Source of the DNA: a virus
IMG/VR virus record: IMGVR_UViG_3300036772_000557
Coordinates: 26,449 to 90,448 of that record
Direction: 5' to 3' (one strand)
Length of the DNA stretch: 64,000 nucleotides
The stretch's first letter is position 1; each line of letters begins with the position of its first letter. Below are positions 49,813-56,898 of this stretch, one piece after another. The notes under the pieces were generated by a model that saw only the letters and a program-made list of their open reading frames with translations, was not told where the DNA came from and did not search any database. Made by a program: the position numbers and the translations under genes.

Positions 49813-50042
49813 ACGGCTACAATGTTCGTCGCGGCTGTTCCGGTGCTCCACACCCGTTTCACACGGATCGGATGCCAGCCCGCCGCCGCGGCAGTAAAGG
49901 TCACCGTCTCGCCATTCAGCATGGTCACCGTTAGATCTCCGGCGATTCCGACATAGAGCGCGGTCGTCTTTGCCGGCAAGTCGACGCTGTCGCTGGGCGT
50001 TACCGCGACGGCATTTGGAACCGGATCGGAAATGTCAGCCAT
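49803..50042 (-). CDS. Small phage virion-type beta protein
   Basis: 79 residues from the ATG at 50042, four bases after the beta-helix gene. Short strands with VDLPAKTTALYVGIAGDLTV, ETVTFTAAAAGWHPIRVKRV and a final ATNIVAVW. This is the layout of a small phage structural protein seen in many tail and head operons, and the only clear virion-type protein inside the secreted cluster. It overlaps the oxygenase start. Confidence 0.6.
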   Translation of the reverse strand: MADISDPVPNAVAVTPSDSVDLPAKTTALYVGIAGDLTVTMLNGETVTFTAAAAGWHPIRVKRVWSTGTAATNIVAVWQ

Positions 50043-50046
50043 ATTA

Positions 50047-53010
50047 TCAAACCACCCACGTACCGAAGCCGAGGCGGATTTTGAAGAGGCCGCCCGCGGA
50101 GAAGCCGACGCCGCCATACGCCCCGATATTGAAGCGCGAGGCTAGCGGGATCGTGTTGCCGTAGAAGTCCTGCGGCCCGGGGTTGATGGAATACGCGGCG
50201 CTCAAATCCAGCCCCGCGCCGATCATCGGCGAGCTCGGCAATAGCTGGTAGGCAGTCGGTTGCGGCCGCCCATATCCACCCACTACGCCACCCGAGCCAG
50301 CTTTCACGAGCTTCGGGTCCACCGATAAGCCGTTCGCTTCCTGGCTCGCGCCGGATTTGAAGGCAGCAAACGAGGTGTAAGAAGTGCCGTTGTAGCTGAC
50401 GTGAAAATTAGTTGGCTGCAGGTAATCGTTGCCGTTCAACGTCGCTCCCGAGCCGTACACGGCGACGGGTTGACTGCTACCACTTACGATCGAATAGAAG
50501 ATGTTATTTGTTATGTGACCAGTAGTAGCGTTGTACTGCACGACAATGGCCGATCGCCCCGTCGTGTAAACCGTATTGTTATGCACGAGTACGCCAGTAG
50601 GCGCATTACCTGACGAATCCGAGCCGATCGAGATATCCGCGTAGACAGAATTGGCGGTGGCAAACGAGTCGTTTCCTTCAAGGATATTGTACCGCGCCAC
50701 ACAACCCGAATGCGTGCCACCGCTAAAGTTATAGAAAAAGATCCCGGCACCAAAGCACTCATGGATATAATTGTACTCCATGACGCAATTCTGGCAGTCG
50801 ATATCAAAATCTATGCCGTCGCCGTCTATATTCACGTTGCACTTCTGCAGGTAGACTTCATTGAATTTTATGACGGAGTCTGTGGCCCAATTATATTCGA
50901 TGCCAGCGTTGCCTTGGTTGTCCGCAGCGCCGCAATTATTGACGTAATTGAAACTTATCTCTGAATTGGTACACTGCGTTACGAGGATGCCGGAACCGCT
51001 CTGGTATGTTGGGCCCGATCCTGACCCCGGGCAAGCCGAGACCACACAGCGCGTCACCAGCACATTGTCGAAGAGCCGATGAGTTGAAAATCCAGATGAG
51101 CCGGTATTAAGCCACGGCCCGCTGAAAGCGATACCGGCAGCGCCGCCGACCGAACCTGTCGCGCCCGTGCAATTTGAGACGGTGCAATCCTCGATTGTAA
51201 CGTTGCTCAGCACAGCGGTCGCATGGTCGGCAGCGATGCAGAGGATGCCACCACGACCAAAGGCGCTGATATCGAGGTTCGACAGGACGATGTCGGAGAG
51301 ACCGGTTGTGACTGTTATGTTGAGGAAGACTCCGCTAAAGCCGGTTGAGCCATCTCCTGTAATGACGAGATCGTGGACCACGATGTCGCCGATATTGGTC
51401 AACTCGACCCCATGCGCGCCCGCAGCTGATATGGTGGCCGTTCCCGTCCCATAACTCCCGATCGTCAGAGGGCTCGCGGATGTTGGAGGGGTACCTGAGT
51501 AATTTGCAGTGCCGAGCGCCAGGCCACCCGTGAAAACATTGGCACCCTCGAAGAGGATCGTGTCCCCCGCAGAATAGGTCTGTGCCGCGACGTGAGCAGT
51601 CGTCTGCCAAGGAGTGGACGGAGAGGTGCCGTTGTTCGAATTGCTGCCGGAATTCGCCACATAGTAGGTTGTGCCGCCCGGTGGAGGCGGAGGAGGTGGA
51701 GGAGGCGGTGCGGATCCCAGAGAAAAACCCCATAGAGCACTGCCGTCACCGCTTCCTGTGGTTGCTGATACAGTATCCGTCGAACCTGTACCATCTTTCC
51801 ATTCTGACAGCCACGTGCTGGAAACGTTCTGGGCCGATGTAAAGCCTGACCCGATAGTGACCGAACCACTTCCGACATCGACACAATAGCCGAGGACCAA
51901 GTCCGAAGCGTCGGACGGTATCGAAACCGAAAGCGTAGAAGCGCCACTCGTGGCGTTTGTAGGGCTGGAGCCGGTCTCGGAATATGAGCCGGAGAATCCA
52001 GACCATTCGTCGATCATCATGACAGCAAAAGCTGGTGACGTGCCGCCGTCAGATATCGTCGCCGTTATGGTCGATGGACTATTTGTTAGCTCTGCATTCG
52101 AAAAGAATGTCGCCCAATAGTATGGAGTACCGCCGCCGCCTGAATAAAACCCATACTTCGTCCCGACGACAGTGTAGGAATTCGACTTGTCATCAGTGAC
52201 CGAGGCCAGAGTGGCCAGGCCGCTGCTTGCGCCGACCCATCCCACGACCCCAGTAACAACGTCGCCGGACGTAACCGGAGACGTAAAGGTGGCGGCGGGA
52301 TTATCACCGGATTGCCCACTGGTTGCTTTACCCTGGACATGAGCATAACTCGGGGGCGGTGGCGGTGGAGGCGGAGGTGGCGGAGGCGCCCCCGATGGAA
52401 TTAGCGCCATAGCCTTTATATATGCCGCGGCCGCGCCTGTATACGTCGGCGCCATAACCTGACTGGTGCCGGTCGCTGTGGTCCATTCACCTAAAAAGAA
52501 ATTATTATGCTCAGTTACCGGCAGATCCGCCGTAAGAACCGAACCTCCACCATATGCGTCCGCATACGCGATACACAGATCGCCGACATTGATCGGTGAG
52601 AGCGTAGTCGAAATCGTCCCGCTACCCGCGCTGTTTATTGTACTGCTGTCTGCCGAGGACGACACGGCGCCGGAACCGAGGCCATTCCATTCGTCAATTA
52701 TCAAACCCGCGAAGTTCGCCACTGAGCCGGTAATTGTCCCCGTAACGATGGTCGGTCCATTGGTAATCGGATTAGTGGAATAAAATGCTACTATATACCA
52801 ATTGTTGCCGCTATCGAATAGGTGAGGAAGAGTCGTGTACGCATTGGACTGATCGTCTGTTACCGTAAGGGTATCGGTACCGGATGAATTTCCCTGCCAT
52901 CCCACATGGCCAGTGACAACATTCCCAGACGTGACGGCAGTAGAAAACGTTGCGCTAGGAGTATTGCTGCCGGGTTGGTTTAAGGTGCCTTGGACATGAG
53001 TAAATGACAT
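50047..53010 (-). CDS. Beta-helix tailspike-like protein with two beta-sandwich modules
   Basis: 987 residues without signal peptide. Residues 1-205 and about 218-440 are two copies of the beta-sandwich module (VTGHVGWQGNSSGTDTLTVT; VTGVVGWVGASSGLATLASV), each followed by a PPPPPPPPPP linker. The rest is a right-handed parallel beta-helix of the polysaccharide-lyase type (YYVANSGSNSNNGTSPSTPW, GDTILFEGANVFTGG), ending in the common SPMIGAGLDLSAAY and FNIGAYGG segment. The lack of a signal fits a virion spike that binds or cuts host surface sugars. No catalytic residues assigned. Confidence 0.65.
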   Translation of the reverse strand: MSFTHVQGTLNQPGSNTPSATFSTAVTSGNVVTGHVGWQGNSSGTDTLTVTDDQSNAYTTLPHLFDSGNNWYIVAFYSTNPITNGPTIVTGTITGSVANFAGLIIDEWNGLGSGAVSSSADSSTINSAGSGTISTTLSPINVGDLCIAYADAYGGGSVLTADLPVTEHNNFFLGEWTTATGTSQVMAPTYTGAAAAYIKAMALIPSGAPPPPPPPPPPPPSYAHVQGKATSGQSGDNPAATFTSPVTSGDVVTGVVGWVGASSGLATLASVTDDKSNSYTVVGTKYGFYSGGGGTPYYWATFFSNAELTNSPSTITATISDGGTSPAFAVMMIDEWSGFSGSYSETGSSPTNATSGASTLSVSIPSDASDLVLGYCVDVGSGSVTIGSGFTSAQNVSSTWLSEWKDGTGSTDTVSATTGSGDGSALWGFSLGSAPPPPPPPPPPGGTTYYVANSGSNSNNGTSPSTPWQTTAHVAAQTYSAGDTILFEGANVFTGGLALGTANYSGTPPTSASPLTIGSYGTGTATISAAGAHGVELTNIGDIVVHDLVITGDGSTGFSGVFLNITVTTGLSDIVLSNLDISAFGRGGILCIAADHATAVLSNVTIEDCTVSNCTGATGSVGGAAGIAFSGPWLNTGSSGFSTHRLFDNVLVTRCVVSACPGSGSGPTYQSGSGILVTQCTNSEISFNYVNNCGAADNQGNAGIEYNWATDSVIKFNEVYLQKCNVNIDGDGIDFDIDCQNCVMEYNYIHECFGAGIFFYNFSGGTHSGCVARYNILEGNDSFATANSVYADISIGSDSSGNAPTGVLVHNNTVYTTGRSAIVVQYNATTGHITNNIFYSIVSGSSQPVAVYGSGATLNGNDYLQPTNFHVSYNGTSYTSFAAFKSGASQEANGLSVDPKLVKAGSGGVVGGYGRPQPTAYQLLPSSPMIGAGLDLSAAYSINPGPQDFYGNTIPLASRFNIGAYGGVGFSAGGLFKIRLGFGTWVV

Positions 53011-53013
53011 GAT

Positions 53014-53760
53014 TCATTTATCCCGACAGTCTAGGGGTTTACGAGCGCGCAATTTATTGACATGACCATCAACGGGCGTGCCGTCTGGGTGCCGGCCCAT
53101 GAAGTAGTGCTTTCGCCAAGCAGCCTTTAGCGTGTCTGCATCGCCAGCATGAAACCGACGCATGAAGTCGTTACGCGAAGCCGTGAAAGCCGCATATCGG
53201 GTCTGCAGCTCACGGTTCCCCGAGAGGTCTCGGAGTTCGGGATGACAGTCGCTTATCGCCTGCTTGCGTACCGGGAAGATGAAGCAGAAGGGCTCCCCCT
53301 TCTCAAAGGCGACCGATCCTGGCGCCGTCATCCGCCAGTTCATCGTGAAGGGATACGGCAACCAGTCGCTCTCCATGATCCCGGTCAGCGGAGAGATCCC
53401 GTGTTTGGGCGAATTGAACGGCCCGGTGGCAAGCAAATCCCATTCCGCGTCGGTCTGAAAGATGTAGTCGGTGTGAAACGTCACGACGCCGCTCGTGAAG
53501 TGAGAGCGGCAGAAGTTTGCCACGTATTGGTTGGGCTCAAGCGAACGGACGATCAGGTCCTCGGCCCGTGGCCCGCCGTTCCATTCGAGCGATACGCCAA
53601 ACGGGCAGAGAATGTCCCAGCCGTGGGCATTGGCTATCGTCAGCGGCAGACAGCGATAGGCATGGCGCGCCGGAAATTCGTCCATCCATTTGCGTGCTAC
53701 CTGCGCTGGTGCAATTTCGGGCGGCTGTCGATTGAGCGCAAAACAAGTGAGGGCGGTCAT
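53014..53760 (-). CDS. DUF6065 family protein
   Basis: 248 residues, soluble. Matches DUF6065 features: LPLTIANAHGWDILCPFGVS, VVTFHTDYIFQTDAEWDLLA, WLPYPFTMNWRMTAPGSVAF, then KGEPFCFIFPVRKQAI. The family has no known biochemical role; members occur in phages and bacteria, often near 2-oxoglutarate oxygenases or surface-sugar genes. One base and three bases separate it from its neighbours, so it is in the same operon as the beta-helix proteins. Confidence 0.75.
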   Translation of the reverse strand: MTALTCFALNRQPPEIAPAQVARKWMDEFPARHAYRCLPLTIANAHGWDILCPFGVSLEWNGGPRAEDLIVRSLEPNQYVANFCRSHFTSGVVTFHTDYIFQTDAEWDLLATGPFNSPKHGISPLTGIMESDWLPYPFTMNWRMTAPGSVAFEKGEPFCFIFPVRKQAISDCHPELRDLSGNRELQTRYAAFTASRNDFMRRFHAGDADTLKAAWRKHYFMGRHPDGTPVDGHVNKLRARKPLDCRDK

Positions 53761-53761
53761 T

Positions 53762-55750
53762 TTATTGTAGACACGTCGGCATCATCCCATGCTCGTAACA
53801 GTATTTCGCAGGCAGTGTATATGTGGTTCCCGACAATGGATCGACCAACGGCCACCGATCCGAACCGAAGAACACTGGCTTCGAGCTCAGATAAAACGAG
53901 AGCGGTATATTCTGATCGCTAATGGCCGGATCCCATACAACCGCATTGTGGAAAAAGTCGTAATTTCCATGACGGATCGCGGGACACTTGTCCCCGTTCG
54001 CCGATACACAGGACGCGGCGGCAGAGCCGATATCGCTCAGAATCTCAGGGTCTCCCCCGTGCCCATAAGCAGTATCGTTGGCTTCGCCGCCGAGCGAGAA
54101 GATGGCAGGGCCAGGGGAGTTGAAAACGTAGCTCTGGTAAACCCAACCATGCGCCGCGTCGCTGCGTCCAGGAGTACCCATGACGTTGCCAATAAAGGAG
54201 TGCCAGTAGTAATAAGACGCTAATTGAGAGGCGCGGATCGGGTAGCAGCAGCCGCCTGGAGTCCCATTGATGTCATCGTATGTAATGTTGTTGATATAAT
54301 CGGTAAACTTCGTACGATACCCGGTCAATTGATTGCGGAAATAGGTCTGATATGGATTCGACCCCCACGTACCATCACCATCGACACTAAAGGACCAGTT
54401 GCCCTCGAACAGAACGTGGTGTGCGCCCATCCAGTGACTAGCGTTGAGCCCGCTCTCGATATTCGGCCCCTCACTAAAGCCGAAGGCGTCATCGACGTAG
54501 TTGTACGCGATCACCGAGCCGTTGCCACCCTTCCGCATCACCATCGGCTTGTTATTAAGCATCGAGATGCTGTTTTCGATCAGAACCTCAGACGTCCCTT
54601 CATCAAGCGTCCAGTTGTAGCCGGCGCCGCCACTGGTCGGCCACGCTCCCTTGTGGTCGTAAACCCCTTCTACCTGATCACGAAAGCCGGAAACGATCCA
54701 GATCGTTCCGTTCGCTGAGATTGTGTCCTCGACGTTTTTGACCCAGCAATAGGCACACACGACCATGCGCACATCCGCAAAGTCCGCATTTCGCAGGGTC
54801 ATATCTTCAAGGCCAGCATAAGTCGTAAACGTCTGGCTAAACCGCGCTAGATGCGCCGCCCGACTGGTTCGATAGGTGATCATTACCGGATCATCAAACG
54901 TGACCGTGCAACTCGTTCCAGGGCATGGACCAGGTCCGACCGTCGCGATTTGTTTCATCTCCTCAATGTAACGATCACAGCCATCATTGCAAAAAAAGTC
55001 AGGCGGTTGGCCACCCGCTTGATCGTTGGGCAAAGCCGGATTGTGTCCGTTAAACGAGATCCGCCGATCGGGCGTTGCCAACACCTGACCGCCGAATGCC
55101 CAATCTGGTTGCCATCCCAAATTCGAGGATTCATCAAGCAAAACGATCTGCCCGACCGAGAGACCAGACGTACTGGCAACTTGTATAGTGTTCGACCCAG
55201 ATACTGCATCGACAGCCAGATTCGTGCTCCCGGCAAGGCTGTTATCGAATTCATTAGGCCCCATAATGAAGTGCGCCGAGGCGCAGTTTCCGCCTTGAAC
55301 GCCGACGCTTGCCCCGTCTGTACGTTGAATAAGCGTTCCGTCCGTCCCTGCCCCCGCGCCACGCACAGTTACGGATTTGTTGATGAATACTTGGTGGCAA
55401 TCACCGATAGTGAATGTTCCAGCAGAGAGCGAGACTACTTGACCAGTGGGGCAGCCATCCACGGCAGCTTGAATGCTCGCGGCGTCGTCCATACCGCCGC
55501 CCCTCGGGCTGACCGTCGCACACACGGTGCTGCGGCTCGGAATGCCGCCCACCGATTGCAACCCCGCCATTTTCCAATTTGCGTATGCGCTCCTCTCGGG
55601 TGGAAGCAGGCCCACTGTCGGATCGCTGCCACCTCCGCTAGCCGAGGTGACTGTGATCGCGAGATTCTTCGTCACACTGGCCGCATGCGCAGTCGCCATC
55701 GCCATCGCGGATGCAAAGACGGCCACAGCAAAAAGAAGAGGTTTTCCCAT
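53762..55750 (-). CDS. Secreted pectate-lyase-like beta-helix protein
   Basis: 662 residues from the ATG at 55750 with GAGGAGC upstream. Signal peptide MGKPLLFAVAVFASAMAMAT, cleavage AHA; then LAITVTSASGGG, the same kind of post-signal leader as in the GH16-like and 48330 proteins. The rest is a long parallel beta-helix (DDAASIQAAVDGCPTGQVVS, HHVLFEGNWSFSVDGDG, YRNQ-type FRNQLTGYRTKF). Folds of this type are mostly polysaccharide lyases or hydrolases; catalytic residues were not assigned. Coupled to the DUF4082 gene. Confidence 0.65.
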   Translation of the reverse strand: MGKPLLFAVAVFASAMAMATAHAASVTKNLAITVTSASGGGSDPTVGLLPPERSAYANWKMAGLQSVGGIPSRSTVCATVSPRGGGMDDAASIQAAVDGCPTGQVVSLSAGTFTIGDCHQVFINKSVTVRGAGAGTDGTLIQRTDGASVGVQGGNCASAHFIMGPNEFDNSLAGSTNLAVDAVSGSNTIQVASTSGLSVGQIVLLDESSNLGWQPDWAFGGQVLATPDRRISFNGHNPALPNDQAGGQPPDFFCNDGCDRYIEEMKQIATVGPGPCPGTSCTVTFDDPVMITYRTSRAAHLARFSQTFTTYAGLEDMTLRNADFADVRMVVCAYCWVKNVEDTISANGTIWIVSGFRDQVEGVYDHKGAWPTSGGAGYNWTLDEGTSEVLIENSISMLNNKPMVMRKGGNGSVIAYNYVDDAFGFSEGPNIESGLNASHWMGAHHVLFEGNWSFSVDGDGTWGSNPYQTYFRNQLTGYRTKFTDYINNITYDDINGTPGGCCYPIRASQLASYYYWHSFIGNVMGTPGRSDAAHGWVYQSYVFNSPGPAIFSLGGEANDTAYGHGGDPEILSDIGSAAASCVSANGDKCPAIRHGNYDFFHNAVVWDPAISDQNIPLSFYLSSKPVFFGSDRWPLVDPLSGTTYTLPAKYCYEHGMMPTCLQ

Positions 55751-55761
55751 TTGCCCGCTCC

Positions 55762-56616
55762 TCACTGCACGGCGGTGAGGGTGACGTTCTGAACGGTTCC
55801 GCCGTCTTTGCTGACGCCGGAGCCTGCCGGATCGATGTAGAGGCTGCTTCCAGATAGGGCAAAGGTGCCCCCGTCATTACTGTAGGGCTGCGCAAAACCA
55901 ATGGTGCCAGCAAATGGGTGGCTCCCGTTCACATCGTCGCTCCAATCCACATTTACGGTAGCGACCGCGGTGCCGGGAGGGCTATCGGCTGTGATCGTCG
56001 GATTAGCTGGATTGAAGCTCATCACGAGGCTCGGAGGCGGCGGCGCGCTCGGGGTAAAGGAGATATCCACCCAATAGTTGCTCGCCTGCCAGGTACTGTT
56101 AGGCCGCAGCAGTGACGATCCGTAGATGTAGACCCCGTTTCCCAAAGGCGCGGCGCCGTTTGCCAGCGCGATCAGCGGCCCCGAGGTTACCTGATTGGCC
56201 AACCCTTGCTGGTCATCGGCGTAATGGCCGCCCTTGACGAAATAGGTCGCGATGTAGGTTTTGTTGGCCGTGATCGTCAGCGGCGTGGAGAAATCCAGCT
56301 CTTCCCAACATGGCACCGAGCGGCAAGGTTCGGTGGAGACGCTCTTGAAGGCCAGCCGCGCGCCGCTCGTGTCATCAAAGATGCCGACCGAATATCCGCT
56401 CGAGCTCTTCGCGCCTCGGTAAAACCGCACGCCCTTAATGGTTCCGGCCTGCGTGCTGTAGAACTGCACGCCGAGAGTGACCGAGTTCGTGTCGGGATCG
56501 ACCGGTGTCTTGGGAGTGTCGGTCCCGAAAAGCGTAACCACCGTCTGCGCGTGAGCCGTCATGGAGAGGAGGGCTGCCGCAACAATCAACAGCCACGCCG
56601 TCGAGCCGATTTTCAT
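55762..56616 (-). CDS. Secreted DUF4082 plus Ig-like SDG protein, first gene of the cluster
   Basis: 284 residues from the ATG at 56616 with GGGGGA upstream. Signal peptide MKIGSTAWLLIVAAALLSMT, cleavage AHA. Residues about 35-185 match DUF4082: VTLGVQFYSTQAGTIKGVRF, FSTPLTITANKTYIATYFVK, ASNYWVDISFTP. A PPPPS linker leads to the Ig-like domain (TAVATVNVDWSDD, GGTFALSGSSLYIDPAG). DUF4082 occurs in large secreted carbohydrate-active proteins. It is the first gene after the candidate promoter and operator. Confidence 0.75.
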   Translation of the reverse strand: MKIGSTAWLLIVAAALLSMTAHAQTVVTLFGTDTPKTPVDPDTNSVTLGVQFYSTQAGTIKGVRFYRGAKSSSGYSVGIFDDTSGARLAFKSVSTEPCRSVPCWEELDFSTPLTITANKTYIATYFVKGGHYADDQQGLANQVTSGPLIALANGAAPLGNGVYIYGSSLLRPNSTWQASNYWVDISFTPSAPPPPSLVMSFNPANPTITADSPPGTAVATVNVDWSDDVNGSHPFAGTIGFAQPYSNDGGTFALSGSSLYIDPAGSGVSKDGGTVQNVTLTAVQ

Positions 56617-56631
56617 AACGATCCCCCAGCT

Positions 56632-56652
56632 TGTCATGCAAATGTCATGACA
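56632..56652. promoter_or_regulatory. Operator candidate: TGTCATG dyads
   Basis: TGTCATG at 56632-56638 and the perfect palindrome TGTCATGACA at 56643-56652 together give a larger TGTCATG/CATGACA dyad with a 7-base centre. The site starts just downstream of the candidate minus-strand -10 and lies between the DUF4082 gene and a divergent ribbon-helix-helix gene. Short repeated half-sites of this kind are typical targets of such regulators. Confidence 0.55.
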
Positions 56653-56660
56653 GGAGCAAC

Positions 56661-56689
56661 ACGTTATGGTTCAACCAGCATTATGTCAA
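56661..56689 (-). promoter_or_regulatory. Candidate sigma-70 promoter of the secreted cluster
   Basis: On the minus strand a perfect TTGACA (56689-56684) is followed after exactly 17 bases by TAACGT (56666-56661), a weak -10. Transcription would begin near 56654, inside or next to the TGTCATGACA palindrome, and read into the DUF4082 gene 38 bases further on. Confidence 0.5.
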
Positions 56690-56703
56690 CACCGCTGTCC
56701 TAA

Positions 56704-56898
56704 ATGCGACCGATGAAAACCGCGAACATGCAGGTCCGCCTGACGCAACCGGAGAAGGAAGCGTTTGAGAAAGCAGCGCAATTGTCCGGAATTTCGCTGT
56801 CGTCCTGGGTGTGCGAACGGCTCCGCAGGGCGGCGATCGTCGAATTGCGCGAAGCGGGTCTCTCGATCCCGTTCCTGGAGGGATTCGGTGACGATTAG
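56704..56898 (+). CDS. Ribbon-helix-helix DNA-binding protein
   Basis: 64 residues, or 56-61 if a later ATG is used; no clear ribosome site. MQVRLTQPEKEAFEKAAQLS followed by ISLSSWVCERLRRAA is the strand-helix-helix pattern of Arc/MetJ-type and DUF1778-like regulators. It is divergent from the secreted cluster with the palindromic sites between them, so it is the obvious candidate regulator. No toxin gene lies beside it. Its end overlaps the convergent portal gene by a few bases. Confidence 0.65.
   Translation: MRPMKTANMQVRLTQPEKEAFEKAAQLSGISLSSWVCERLRRAAIVELREAGLSIPFLEGFGDD

Noticed and set aside
53762-56616. Reading the DUF4082 and beta-helix proteins as ordinary tail spikes
   Set aside because: Both have clear cleavable signal peptides and lie far from the tail-tip genes, so a secreted role is more likely. 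Only the 50047 beta-helix protein, which lacks a signal, is kept as a spike candidate.
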